Part shown: positions 1 to 8,257 of the stretch, piece by piece
How the letters are laid out: each line of letters begins with the position of its first letter
How positions within the stretch are numbered: position 1 is the first letter of the stretch
Assembly: GCA_902580265.1 (NCBI GenBank)
Contig: CACHJY010000002.1
Span: 46,106-110,105, forward strand
Direction: 5' to 3'
DNA from: an uncultured Alphaproteobacteria bacterium
Lineage (GTDB): Bacteria > Pseudomonadota > Alphaproteobacteria > Rhodobacterales > Rhodobacteraceae
Length of the DNA stretch: 64,000 nucleotides
Translations under genes and position numbers: made by a program
The notes under the pieces: model-generated
Told to the model about the DNA's origin: nothing
What the model saw: only the letters and a program-made list of their open reading frames with translations
The model's database searches: none

Positions 1-224
1 GGGCTGAATTATTTATAATAACTGGTTCTGGTGATGTATTAGAGCCTGAAAACAACATAGCATCTGTTGGTTCTGGCGGAAACTTTGCTTTGGCTGCGGC
101 GAGAGCTTTGTACGACGGCAAAAAGAGTTCAGAGGAAATTGCTATAAGGGCGATTAATATTGCTTCAGAAATATGTGTTTACACCAACGACAAGGTAAGA
201 CACTTAACTTTAAATTCGAATTAG
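1..224 (+). CDS. hslV: ATP-dependent protease subunit HslV (ClpQ), C-terminal part
   Basis: C-terminal 73 residues of the proteolytic subunit of the HslUV (ClpYQ) protease; the gene begins before the window and the frame enters at base 3. HslV is a two-ring dodecamer with an N-terminal catalytic threonine, which lies outside the window. The visible part has the family stretch [10 protein letters not shown], then [16 protein letters not shown] and EICVYTN near the end, all typical of HslV. It stops with TAG one base before the ATG of hslU, so the two genes form the usual translationally coupled pair. Identity is firm although the gene is incomplete. Confidence 0.95.
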   Translation, partial: AELFIITGSGDVLEPENNIASVGSGGNFALAAARALYDGKKSSEEIAIRAINIASEICVYTNDKVRHLTLNSN

Positions 225-225
225 T

Positions 226-1536
226 ATGTTTAATAATCTAACCCCAAAACAAATAGTAAAAGAACTCGATAGATTCATAATAGGTCAAGAAGAGGCTAAA
301 AAATCCGTGGCAATTGCATTGAGAAATCGTTGGAGGTACCAACAACTTACTGGTAATATAAAAGACGAAATATACCCTAAAAACTTACTTATGATTGGAC
401 CCACGGGCGTTGGAAAAACAGAAATTTCCAGGCGCTTGTCTAAATTAGCTAAAGCACCTTTTTTAAAAGTAGAGGCTACAAAATTTACAGAAGTAGGGTA
501 CGTGGGTAGAGATGTTGAGCAAATAGTTAGAGATCTCTTAGAAAACGCGATTATTCTAGCAAAACAGGAGATGAGTAAGTCTTTTTATGAAAAAGCAAAA
601 ATCGAAGCAGAAAACATGGTGTTGAAATATTTCGCTGGAGATGAAGCAAGAGAATCAACAAAAGAGTCATTTAGAACGAAGTTGAGAGATGGTCTTTTAG
701 ATGAAAAAGAAATAGAAATAGAGGTCCTTGAGAAAAACAATCCTCTTCCTATGATAGACCTTCCCGGATCTACAGGTGGTTCAATGGGCGTAATGAATAT
801 AAGTGATATTTTTGGGAAAAATTTTGGTTCAATTAAGAAAAAGAAAAAAATAAAGGTTAGGGAAAGTCATAAAATACTGATTGATCAGGAAATGGAAAAG
901 CTTCTGGATAACGAAATTATACAAAAGGAGGCAAAAAAAAGAGTGGAGCAAAGCGGTATAGTTTTTATAGATGAAATAGATAAAGTGTGTACTAACTCTG
1001 GGTCAAAATCTGCAGAAGTGAGTCGTGAAGGGGTTCAGCGCGATTTACTTCCACTGATTGAGGGCACCGTTGTATCTACCAAATATGGTCCAATCAAAAC
1101 AGATCAAATTCTTTTTATTTGCTCAGGGGCTTTCCATTTGTCAAAACCATCTGATCTTCTCCCAGAGTTACAAGGACGTCTTCCTATAAGAGTACAACTA
1201 AGCCCACTAAAAAAAGAACATTTTAAAAAAATATTAACTGATACTGATAACAGCCTCACTAAACAATATATTGAGTTAATAAAAACCGAAGGGGTAGAGT
1301 TGGTTTTTGATGATAGTGGTATTGAAAAGATTTGCTCCTTGGCCGAGGACGTAAATTTTAATATTGAAAATATTGGTGCGAGAAGACTTCATACAATCTT
1401 GGAGAAGGTACTAGAAAATATTAGTTTCAATGCACCTGATTTAAAGGGGAAAAGAGTAGTGATCGACGAAAAAGTTGTTGAAAAACATGTTGGTAATCTG
1501 TCTAAAACTTCAGATTTAAGAAAATATGTTCTTTGA
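226..1536 (+). CDS. hslU: ATP-dependent protease ATPase subunit HslU (ClpY)
   Basis: AAA+ unfoldase that feeds substrates to HslV in the cytoplasm. The 436-residue length is normal. Walker A is GPTGVGKT (about residues 58-65), Walker B is VFIDEIDK near residue 250, and the intermediate (I) domain lies between. The sensor region follows, and the C-terminus LRKYVL is the tail that docks into HslV to activate it. It starts one base after the hslV stop. The 3' end overlaps the end of the convergent Smr gene by 21 bases. HslU is usually heat-shock controlled; the promoter would lie upstream of hslV, outside the window. Confidence 0.98.
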   Translation: MFNNLTPKQIVKELDRFIIGQEEAKKSVAIALRNRWRYQQLTGNIKDEIYPKNLLMIGPTGVGKTEISRRLSKLAKAPFLKVEATKFTEVGYVGRDVEQIVRDLLENAIILAKQEMSKSFYEKAKIEAENMVLKYFAGDEARESTKESFRTKLRDGLLDEKEIEIEVLEKNNPLPMIDLPGSTGGSMGVMNISDIFGKNFGSIKKKKKIKVRESHKILIDQEMEKLLDNEIIQKEAKKRVEQSGIVFIDEIDKVCTNSGSKSAEVSREGVQRDLLPLIEGTVVSTKYGPIKTDQILFICSGAFHLSKPSDLLPELQGRLPIRVQLSPLKKEHFKKILTDTDNSLTKQYIELIKTEGVELVFDDSGIEKICSLAEDVNFNIENIGARRLHTILEKVLENISFNAPDLKGKRVVIDEKVVEKHVGNLSKTSDLRKYVL

Positions 1537-2108
1537 TTTTCTAAGGAAAAAATAGTACGCTCCTCCTCCTCCATGCTTTTCTAGCGCCCTTGAAATGTAC
1601 TGCACTTTATCACGATAAAAACCATCTGAAAGCCACTTTTTAATCTCGCTTTTTATTGTATGGGTCTTTCCGAAAATGTTTGGTTTTGAGTTCCTGCCCT
1701 TTCCAGTGATAATTAGTAGAAACCGCCTATTAAGACGGAAGCTTTCCCCGACAAAGAGTTGCAACCTTTCTTCCGCTTCTTTAAGAGAAAGTCCATGGAG
1801 ATCAATTATTCCTTCAATGTTAATCTTTCCACTTTTTATTCGTTGTAACTTGTTCTTCTCTATATCTATTTGAGGAGAAACCGAATTAGCTAAATACTTT
1901 AAATTAGAATTTTTTAAATTAGCACCTCTCTTGATATTTGGATTAGGATGAGAAGGTGTTTCTTCCGGAGTAAAAGTCTTCTTGTATTTTAGATTATTTG
2001 CTTCAGTATAATTATCACTTGAATTTTTTTTTTTATGTTGTTCTTAACAACAAAATCTTCCCAAAAAACCTGGTCACTACTTTTTTTTCTACTTGTATCT
2101 TTTTTCAT
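1516..2108 (-). CDS. Smr-domain protein, reading frame broken by one base in a poly-A tract
   Basis: Small MutS-related (Smr) domain protein, a family with predicted nuclease activity and unclear role in alphaproteobacteria. The ATG at 2108 overlaps the stop of the Tim44-like gene as ATGA, which supports this start. The first frame reads [19 protein letters not shown] and then meets a run of eleven A (T on the plus strand, 2024-2034). The Smr domain continues only in another frame, with [23 protein letters not shown] and a final [13 protein letters not shown]. Adding one A makes 594 bases, a clean 197-residue protein. Without this shift the downstream frame has a TAA just before the tract and no good start. 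Sequencing error, slippage rescue or real decay are all possible. Confidence 0.8.
2024..2034. repeat. Homopolymer of 11 T (A11 on the coding strand of the Smr gene)
   Basis: The longest mononucleotide run I noticed in the window. It lies exactly where the Smr reading frame changes. Runs of this length are prone to polymerase slippage and to sequencing miscounts. Confidence 0.85.
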
Positions 2109-2758
2109 AGAGTGGACTTCAGAAGCCACATCGGGCTTTTTTCGGAAAGGTTTTTAGTGAATACCCAAGTGTCTTTTTGTTTCTTTATCTCATCTGGATG
2201 ACCTTCTATCACAGTTCCTTTACTATCTTTTACTACAGTGGTTATCTCAGATTTAAACGATAGAGTAATATCAGCGATTTTTGTTTTTTGGCTAAATGCA
2301 GCATCTATTACCCTTATATCTCTCATTCCAATAAACTGTGCATCAACTATAAAACCATCTTTTTTTCTTTTTTCTATAACCGACCTGAAACTTTTTAATA
2401 CCTTTTTTTCCAATAGGGTTTCTAATTTTGCCATATCTCCTTTTTCAAAGGCCATTAGTATTATTTCATATGCCATCTTAGCGCCTGAAACAAATTTGTT
2501 GACACTGAAGTCGTTATCAAATTCCTTAATCTCTCTGAATACTGTAGCGCTTCGACTGTTTTCTTCTACATAATCAAAAATATCATCGTCTTGATTAGGT
2601 TTACTTTGCTCTTCTATCACAGTAGAAGTTGTTATTGCTTCGCTAGATTCCTTTATCCCTTTTAATGTCTTTTCGAAACCATCTCTAGATCCTAACACTG
2701 CTCTCAAGCGCCAAAAAAGAAATATCGCAACGGCTGCTAGTATAAATATTTGTAACAT
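2105..2758 (-). CDS. Tim44-like (TimA-type) membrane-anchored protein
   Basis: A 217-residue protein with a hydrophobic N-terminal segment (about residues 2-17, LQIFILAAVAIFLFWRL), a low-complexity acidic linker (about 30-75) and a C-terminal Tim44-fold domain (about 80-217). In the second half, FVSGAKMAYEIILMAFEKGD and LSFKSEITTVVKDS match the bacterial Tim44 family. These are alphaproteobacterial relatives of the mitochondrial import motor subunit, inner-membrane anchored and probably linked to envelope or respiratory-chain proteins; the exact role is not settled. It is the first gene of an operon with the Smr gene (ATGA overlap). The lytic transglycosylase gene mltA, usual between the two in relatives, is absent. 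It diverges from secB. Confidence 0.85.
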   Translation of the reverse strand: MLQIFILAAVAIFLFWRLRAVLGSRDGFEKTLKGIKESSEAITTSTVIEEQSKPNQDDDIFDYVEENSRSATVFREIKEFDNDFSVNKFVSGAKMAYEIILMAFEKGDMAKLETLLEKKVLKSFRSVIEKRKKDGFIVDAQFIGMRDIRVIDAAFSQKTKIADITLSFKSEITTVVKDSKGTVIEGHPDEIKKQKDTWVFTKNLSEKSPMWLLKSTL

Positions 2759-2898
2759 TATTACTGGTCCAATTCTCGTCTCTATTTCTACGAAAAGAAA
2801 AATATATTAATTAAAATAATATATAAGATTTAATTTTATTGTTTCCACTTGTAAGATGGAGTATATAGTCCTCTACGATAAATAAAAGTAAAAATCAT

Positions 2899-3384
2899 AT
2901 GTCTTCAAAACAAATAAATTCCGATGAATTAGGTAATTATGTTGAAAATCTACTTTTTAATCACGACATAGAGATTATTTCACAGTTCGTAAAAGATATG
3001 TCTTTTGAGAAAAAAGAGGATTTTGCCTTTTTCTTAGAAGAAGATTTTAAAGGAAAAACAGATTTTTCCCTTAATATAGAGGTGCAAAACAAGCAACGAG
3101 GACGAGATAAAAACCTTATAATAGTATCCCTCATCATAAATTTGGATGCTAAAATCGAAAACAAAACAGCTTTTATATTGGAAATGACTTACTGCGGTTT
3201 TTTCAAATTTCCAAATGTAAACGAAGAGATACTTAAAAAACAAATACAGGTCGAATGTCCGAAAATGCTTTTTCCTTATATAAGAAGGATAATTTCTTCC
3301 ACAATGATTGAGAGTGGCATGCCCAACATTGACATAAAAAACATAAACTTTTTCGATTTATATAAATCTAATAAAAAAAATTAA
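2899..3384 (+). CDS. secB: Protein-export chaperone SecB
   Basis: Cytoplasmic tetrameric chaperone that keeps precursors unfolded and delivers them to SecA. The 161-residue length is normal. Family features visible are the N-terminal FVKDMSFE-type strand, EVQNKQRGRDKNLIIVSL, LEMTYCGFF, the segment KMLFPYIRRIISSTM, and IDIKNINFFDLYK near the end. It is divergent from the Tim44-like gene, as often seen in alphaproteobacteria. Its TAA stop shares the bases TTAA with the stop of convergent dnaQ, a four-base overlap with no room for a terminator between them. Confidence 0.95.
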   Translation: MSSKQINSDELGNYVENLLFNHDIEIISQFVKDMSFEKKEDFAFFLEEDFKGKTDFSLNIEVQNKQRGRDKNLIIVSLIINLDAKIENKTAFILEMTYCGFFKFPNVNEEILKKQIQVECPKMLFPYIRRIISSTMIESGMPNIDIKNINFFDLYKSNKKN

Positions 3385-4106
3385 TTCCACAGATTTTTCT
3401 CTATTTCAGAAATAAATTCCCTATGGAGTACAATTTCTTTTTGAGACAACCTATTTCGGGCTAAAGGATGTTTTCTAACAAAGCTCTTTTTTTCTCCCGG
3501 CTTTTTTTGGATAACTTCGGTTTCATAACTGTGTTGTGAAAATTGAAAGCCTGGCTGTTTTCCTCCTGCCAACTCTAGGTAAACCTCCGACAGTATCTCG
3601 CTATCAATAAGCGCTCCATGCTTTCCTTTTCTTTTATTATTGATACCAAACTTTGTACATAAAGAATCTAGTGATACTGATTTACCGGGGTATAAGTTCT
3701 TTGCTATCTCCAAGGTATCAATTACATTTTCGTCTTTTATTTTTTTGTATGGCAACCTCTTATATATCTCATAGTTGTTATTTTCGAGAATCTGTATTTC
3801 ATGGTTTATAAAGCCAACATCAAACTTTGCATTATGTATAACGAGTTTAGATTGGCCGACGAAGGTTATTAAGCTCTCAATTATTTCAAAAAAAAAGGGT
3901 TTGTCTGACAAGAAATCTACAGATAAACCATGAACCTTAAATGAATCTTCTGACATTTCTCCCTCAATCATTGGGTTCAAATAGGTATGGAATGTATTTC
4001 CCGTAGGAATATGATTTATAAGTTCTATAGCTCCGATCTCTACAATCCGATCTCCCCTTTCTGGGTTAAGACCTGTAGTTTCGGTATCTAGAACAACTTC
4101 TCTCAT
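3381..4106 (-). CDS. dnaQ: DNA polymerase III epsilon subunit (3'-5' proofreading exonuclease)
   Basis: Proofreading subunit of the replicative polymerase. It is a DnaQ/DEDDh exonuclease of 241 residues. Exo I is VLDTETTGL (D7, E9), Exo II is HNAKFDVGF (D96), and Exo III is HGALIDSE (H163, D168). The C-terminal part (about 185-241) is basic and would bind the alpha subunit; I do not see a clear beta-clamp binding motif. It is the last gene of aroE-coaE-dnaQ, one base after coaE, the standard alphaproteobacterial order next to secB. Confidence 0.95.
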   Translation of the reverse strand: MREVVLDTETTGLNPERGDRIVEIGAIELINHIPTGNTFHTYLNPMIEGEMSEDSFKVHGLSVDFLSDKPFFFEIIESLITFVGQSKLVIHNAKFDVGFINHEIQILENNNYEIYKRLPYKKIKDENVIDTLEIAKNLYPGKSVSLDSLCTKFGINNKRKGKHGALIDSEILSEVYLELAGGKQPGFQFSQHSYETEVIQKKPGEKKSFVRKHPLARNRLSQKEIVLHREFISEIEKNLWN

Positions 4107-4107
4107 G

Positions 4108-4713
4108 TTATCTAATACATCCTTTTAATTTATCATGTATTTGTAAAACATTTTTTTTTGTATCTGATAAGCTTTTGTCTGTATCTATTAGAAAGTCAGC
4201 CTTTTTTATCTTTTCTTTTTCATTCAGTTGGTTTCGTTTAATTAGCTCAAAATCTTCCTCTGTTATATTTTTCCTTCTTAACACTCTATTCTTTTGTGTA
4301 GACTCTGAAGCGGTTACAACGATAACAGCATCGAAGTTTTTTTCTTGTTGTTTTTCGAAAAGAAGAGGGATGTCAAAAACTATTAGCGGTAAATCTTCAT
4401 TGGATTTTATAAAATCAACTTTCGAGCGGTCTAAAAGAGGGTGGACTATTTTTTCTATTTTTTTCAGTATATCATTGTCCTGGTGTATTAAATTTCTTAG
4501 TTTATTCTTATCAACCCCTGTTTGTGTTACCACACTAGGGTATTCCTTTGAAAAAACTTGTGTTGCAGCACCGTTTTTTTTGTATAAGTTGTTAACTTCA
4601 TTGTCTGCGCACCATACTGGGACACCAAGATCTCGAAACATATTTGATACAGTGGTTTTTCCCATGGCAATAGAGCCTGTTAATCCGAGGATAAATCTTT
4701 GTTTTTTATTCAA
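4108..4713 (-). CDS. coaE: Dephospho-CoA kinase
   Basis: Last step of coenzyme A synthesis, phosphorylating the 3'-hydroxyl of dephospho-CoA with ATP. The 201-residue protein has P-loop GSIAMGKT (residues 13-20), the substrate-binding VWCADNEVN region near 33-41, and FDIPLLFEKQ near 114-123, all characteristic of CoaE. The start overlaps the end of aroE by eight bases and the gene leads directly into dnaQ, so aroE-coaE-dnaQ is one operon. The nucleotide-pyrophosphatase gene maf, which often heads this operon in relatives, is not present here. Confidence 0.95.
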   Translation of the reverse strand: MNKKQRFILGLTGSIAMGKTTVSNMFRDLGVPVWCADNEVNNLYKKNGAATQVFSKEYPSVVTQTGVDKNKLRNLIHQDNDILKKIEKIVHPLLDRSKVDFIKSNEDLPLIVFDIPLLFEKQQEKNFDAVIVVTASESTQKNRVLRRKNITEEDFELIKRNQLNEKEKIKKADFLIDTDKSLSDTKKNVLQIHDKLKGCIR

Positions 4714-5551
4714 TTATGAACCTTCTGATTTCATCATCGATTACGGGAGTTTTTTGAAACCAGTGTTCGAAACCAGGTACAGCCTGATTTATCAACATTC
4801 CTATCCCACCCACTGTCCTAAGCTTTAGTTTTCTAGCCTCTTTTATAAGTTCTGTAACCAATGGATTATAGACAATATCAACCACTAATGCCGTCTTTTT
4901 AGCTCTAGTTATTGGTTGTGAAAATTCTGGTTGTCCAATCATTCCCAAAGATGTCGCGTTGATAATTATATCTGCCCTTGTAATTGTTTCAGGTGCTGCT
5001 CTCCAGTCAACTACAGATACCTTAGCACCTAAATTTTCTGATATTATCTGGGCCTTTGATCGGGTTCTATTAGTTATTCCCACTTCTTTGATACCGCTTG
5101 ATATTAAAGCTGACGCTATTGCCCTAGAAGAGCCCCCAGCTCCGTATATTATTGCAGTTTTATCATAAAAATCGTAGCCTGGAATTTCATCAATTATGTT
5201 TTGAATAAAACCGTAGCCATCTGTGTTATCAGCATGTATTTTTCCGCTTTTGCTAAAATATAATGTATTAGCAGCTCCTATTAATGCTGCTCTGTCTGTA
5301 ATAGAATCTGCGAAGGAAAGTATATTAGTTTTATGTGGTATTGTTACATTAACTCCATTAAAACCAAGATCTATCAAACTTTTTACAGAAGCTTCAAGTT
5401 TCTCGGTAGTTACAGAAAATGGAATATAGAAACCATTTATTTCGTACTTTGACAACCAATAATTATGTAGTTTTGGTGATTTACTTTGGGATATTGGATG
5501 TCCAATTACTCCTGCTAAATATGGGGTGCTTTCAATTGTATTTTTATCCAT
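4706..5551 (-). CDS. aroE: Shikimate dehydrogenase (NADP+)
   Basis: Reduces 3-dehydroshikimate to shikimate in chorismate and aromatic amino-acid synthesis. The 281-residue protein carries the substrate site GHPISQSKSPKLHNYWL near the N-terminus, the catalytic-lysine motif NVTIPHKTNI (about 84-93), the NADP-binding loop YGAGGSSRAIASAL (about 135-148), the NRTRSKA segment, and GGIGMLINQA near the end. It heads the operon with coaE and dnaQ and reads away from the candidate origin, so its promoter must lie within 5552-5830. Confidence 0.97.
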   Translation of the reverse strand: MDKNTIESTPYLAGVIGHPISQSKSPKLHNYWLSKYEINGFYIPFSVTTEKLEASVKSLIDLGFNGVNVTIPHKTNILSFADSITDRAALIGAANTLYFSKSGKIHADNTDGYGFIQNIIDEIPGYDFYDKTAIIYGAGGSSRAIASALISSGIKEVGITNRTRSKAQIISENLGAKVSVVDWRAAPETITRADIIINATSLGMIGQPEFSQPITRAKKTALVVDIVYNPLVTELIKEARKLKLRTVGGIGMLINQAVPGFEHWFQKTPVIDDEIRRFIIE

Positions 5552-5704
5552 ATTAGTCTGTTGATTAAACTAGAGTTATGTTAGTAACTTTGTTGCTATC
5601 TATAATAGATTAATTTTTGATATAAACTATTATTTTTTTTCAACAACTTGACCCACAAATTCGGAAATAATTTCAAAAAATTAGCGATTGTTAAAAATAA
5701 AAAA

Positions 5705-5735
5705 TTACTTAGTTTTTTTAATGTGTTACTTAGTT
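5705..5735. repeat. Two copies of TTACTTAGTT spaced 21 bases apart
   Basis: TTACTTAGTT occurs at 5705-5714 and again at 5726-5735. The 21-base period is two turns of DNA, so a protein reading both copies would bind on the same face of the helix. The repeat lies just left of the perfect DnaA box inside the candidate origin. The binding protein is unknown. Confidence 0.6.
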
Positions 5736-5752
5736 ACAAACCGAAATTATTT

Positions 5753-5761
5753 TGTGGATAA
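5753..5761 (-). promoter_or_regulatory. DnaA box, perfect consensus
   Basis: TGTGGATAA on the plus strand is the exact reverse complement of TTATCCACA. It lies in the aroE-hemE gap, about 70 bases before the hemE start, and is the strongest single element in favour of an origin here. Confidence 0.8.
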
Positions 5762-5830
5762 TATACCAATAATAAGAATATCCCCATTTTTTTGTGTATA
5801 TACTACAAACAACTATATAATATATATATT

Positions 5831-6865
5831 ATGAATCTGTTTTTAGAATGTGTAACCGGTAAGCCAGTTGAAAGACCTCCCGTTTGGTTCATGCGTCAAG
5901 CTGGTAGATATTTGACAGAGTATCGTGAGACTAGGAAGCAGGCTGGTTCATTTCTTGATCTCTGTTATAATTCTGATTTAGCTACCGAGGTAACATTACA
6001 ACCTATAGATAGATTCGGGTTTGATGCAGCCATTTTATTTGCTGATATTTTATTAATATTAGATGCTCTTGGTGTTGATGTTCAATTCGTCGAGGGCCAA
6101 GGACCTCAGTTAGAGCCAGTGAAAAACAGAAGAGATATACAAAGAATTGGTAACATAGGACTAATACATGAAAAATTGTTTTCCGTATACGAAACTGTAA
6201 CCAAAATAAAAAAACAACTCCCTAAAAATATTCCTTTAATTGGTTTTGCAGGAGCTCCTTGGACACTAGCCACTTATCTTATAAATGGAAAAGGAGAACA
6301 GGGATCAGTAACAGCAAAAAGGTTTTTAATTGAAAACAATAAAGAGTTCGAAGAGATCATTAAATTATTAACCGACGCCACAATAGAGTATTTGATAATG
6401 CAAATAAAATCTGGAGCAGACGTGATAAAAATTTTTGATAGTTGGGCTGGTGCTTTAAACGCTGATATGGTTTTACGTTACTCATTAAACCCCATAAAAA
6501 GGATAGTGACTGAAATAAAAACACAATACCCTAAAATACCATTTATTGTATTTCCAAGATCTGTAAATACTACATATAGTATTTTTTCAGGTGAAGAATG
6601 TTTTGATGTTTTGGCTATCGATCAATTCTTAGACAGAAAATGGGTAGCAAAAAAAATTCAGCCAAAGAAGATTATACAGGGAAATTTAGATCCTATTTTT
6701 TTAACAACTCAGAGAAAAGAAATACTGGTAAGTGAACTAAAGAAGGTTACTGATGATTTTAAATCTTTCCCTTATATTTTTAATCTGGGACATGGGATAA
6801 CCCCAGACGCTAAGATAGAAAACGTAGAATTAGTAGTTAATTATATAAAGGAGTTAAAATTCTAG
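5831..6865 (+). CDS. hemE: Uroporphyrinogen decarboxylase
   Basis: Decarboxylates uroporphyrinogen III to coproporphyrinogen III in haem synthesis. The start is ATG 5831, giving 344 residues; an in-frame TTG at 5792 would add 13 residues unlike the family and run into the DnaA-box region. The signature RPPVWFMRQAGRYL lies at about residues 15-28 with its two conserved arginines. GFAGAPWTLATYLING (about 138) and FNLGHGITPDA near the end are also typical. The neighbours hemH and hemJ, common between hemE and rho in alphaproteobacteria, are missing. It is the first plus-strand gene to the right of the candidate origin. Confidence 0.96.
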   Translation: MNLFLECVTGKPVERPPVWFMRQAGRYLTEYRETRKQAGSFLDLCYNSDLATEVTLQPIDRFGFDAAILFADILLILDALGVDVQFVEGQGPQLEPVKNRRDIQRIGNIGLIHEKLFSVYETVTKIKKQLPKNIPLIGFAGAPWTLATYLINGKGEQGSVTAKRFLIENNKEFEEIIKLLTDATIEYLIMQIKSGADVIKIFDSWAGALNADMVLRYSLNPIKRIVTEIKTQYPKIPFIVFPRSVNTTYSIFSGEECFDVLAIDQFLDRKWVAKKIQPKKIIQGNLDPIFLTTQRKEILVSELKKVTDDFKSFPYIFNLGHGITPDAKIENVELVVNYIKELKF

Positions 6866-6965
6866 TTTTAAAATATTAAAATTACATAAAATATTGACAA
6901 TAGTAAAAAAGCATTTAATAATTTCCGGAAAAATTTCCCTTCCTTAAGAAAAAATCCTTAAATTA

Positions 6966-8249
6966 ATGGTTGATATAGATAATACAGAGCAACTGTCTTT
7001 AGCAGAACTAAAAACTCAAAGCCCAAGCGACTTATTAAAACTCGCCGAAAAACTTGAAATAGAAAATGCTTCGTCGATGAGAAAAGGCGATATGATGTTT
7101 TCAATATTAAAAGATATGGCTGAAGATGGGGTTGAGATTTCTGGTGATGGCGCTTTAGAGGTCTTGCAAGACGGTTTTGGTTTTTTGAGATCAACAGATG
7201 CAAATTATTTACCTGGACCAGATGATATTTACGTAAGCCCTAGCAAGATTAAAAAGTTTTCATTGCGGACGGGAGATACTGTAGAGGGTGTAATAAGAGC
7301 ACCAAAAGAAGGTGAGCGATACTTTGGATTAGTCAAGGTTACCAAAATAAACTTTCTTGAAACGGAAAAAGCAAAACACAAGATACACTTTGATAATTTG
7401 ACACCACTTTATCCAGACCAAAGAATAGGTTTGGAACTAAATGATCCTACAATAAAAGATAAATCAGCGCGAGTAATTGACCTTGTAGCTCCAATAGGAA
7501 AAGGCCAAAGATCATTAATAGTTGCTCCCCCTAGAACCGGAAAAACAGTAATATTACAAAATATTGCTCATTCAATAGAGAAAAACCACCCTGAGTGTTT
7601 TTTAATTGTTCTATTAGTCGATGAAAGACCAGAGGAAGTGACGGACATGCAAAGATCGGTGAAAGGTGAGGTTATTTCTTCAACTTTTGATGAGCCAGCA
7701 ACAAGACACGTAGCAGTTGCTGAAATGGTTATCGAAAAAGCAAAGAGATTAGTGGAGCATAAACGAGATGTGGTGATTTTACTAGACTCGATTACAAGAC
7801 TAGGAAGAGCATACAACACAGTTGTTCCTTCATCAGGAAAAGTGTTGACAGGCGGTGTGGATGCTAATGCTTTACAGAGACCAAAAAGGTTCTTTGGGGC
7901 TGCTAGAAATATTGAAGAAGGAGGGTCTTTAACGATAATTGCTACCGCATTAATTGATACCGGTAGTAGGATGGACGAGGTTATTTTCGAAGAGTTTAAA
8001 GGAACAGGTAATTCGGAACTGGTGCTAGATAGAAAAGTGGCCGATAAGAGAGTTTTTCCGGCGATAGATATACTAAAATCAGGTACACGAAAAGAGGACC
8101 TTCTTATAGATAAAAAGGAACTAACAAAGATATTTGTTCTAAGGAGAATACTCAACCCCATGGGTACAACAGACGCTGTTGAATTTCTTTTGGAAAAGCT
8201 CAAACAAACAAAGACAAACAGTGAATTCTTTGACTCCATGAACACCTGA
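6966..8249 (+). CDS. rho: Transcription termination factor Rho
   Basis: Hexameric RNA-dependent ATPase that ends transcription. The 427-residue protein has the Rho N-terminal helical domain (about 10-55), the cold-shock-like RNA-binding domain with [17 protein letters not shown] (about 60-76), Walker A APPRTGKT (about 182-189), [15 protein letters not shown] around 270 and the RNA-contacting loop [14 protein letters not shown]. All key motifs are intact. It follows hemE after a 100-base gap and precedes mnmE by eight bases. Few intrinsic terminators are visible in this window, so Rho is probably important for ending transcription here. Confidence 0.98.
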   Translation: MVDIDNTEQLSLAELKTQSPSDLLKLAEKLEIENASSMRKGDMMFSILKDMAEDGVEISGDGALEVLQDGFGFLRSTDANYLPGPDDIYVSPSKIKKFSLRTGDTVEGVIRAPKEGERYFGLVKVTKINFLETEKAKHKIHFDNLTPLYPDQRIGLELNDPTIKDKSARVIDLVAPIGKGQRSLIVAPPRTGKTVILQNIAHSIEKNHPECFLIVLLVDERPEEVTDMQRSVKGEVISSTFDEPATRHVAVAEMVIEKAKRLVEHKRDVVILLDSITRLGRAYNTVVPSSGKVLTGGVDANALQRPKRFFGAARNIEEGGSLTIIATALIDTGSRMDEVIFEEFKGTGNSELVLDRKVADKRVFPAIDILKSGTRKEDLLIDKKELTKIFVLRRILNPMGTTDAVEFLLEKLKQTKTNSEFFDSMNT

Positions 8250-8257
8250 GATGATCT

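Larger units (their letters stand above)
5552..5830. other. Candidate chromosomal replication origin (oriC)
   Basis: About 280 bases, strongly AT-rich, between the divergent genes aroE and hemE. The reverse complement of the DnaA box TTATCCACA is perfect at 5753-5761 (TGTGGATAA). A second in the same orientation at 5793-5801 matches 8 of 9 to TTATNCACA. Weaker 7-of-9 matches lie at 5649-5657 and 5778-5786. A 10-base direct repeat 21 bases apart is at 5705-5735, and A/T-only stretches suit an unwinding element. In alphaproteobacteria such as Caulobacter the origin adjoins hemE, and parS sites and parAB lie within about 4-8 kb here. Function is inferred from sequence and position only. Confidence 0.75.

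Noticed and set aside
5565..5579. TTAA-N7-TTAT resembling a CtrA site in the candidate origin
   Set aside because: One mismatch to TTAA-N7-TTAA in strongly AT-rich DNA is easily due to chance; it was not listed as a feature.
5792..5830. Upstream in-frame TTG extension of hemE
   Set aside because: The added residues do not resemble HemE, lie over a DnaA-box-like sequence, and the ATG at 5831 gives the usual length.
7568..8245. Long open frame (225 codons) antisense to rho
   Set aside because: It lies fully within rho, is rich in Ser/Leu/Ile as expected for an AT-rich shadow frame, and has no recognisable motif. Similar antisense frames at 2238-2573, 32051-32575 and 42411-42899 were rejected for the same reason.
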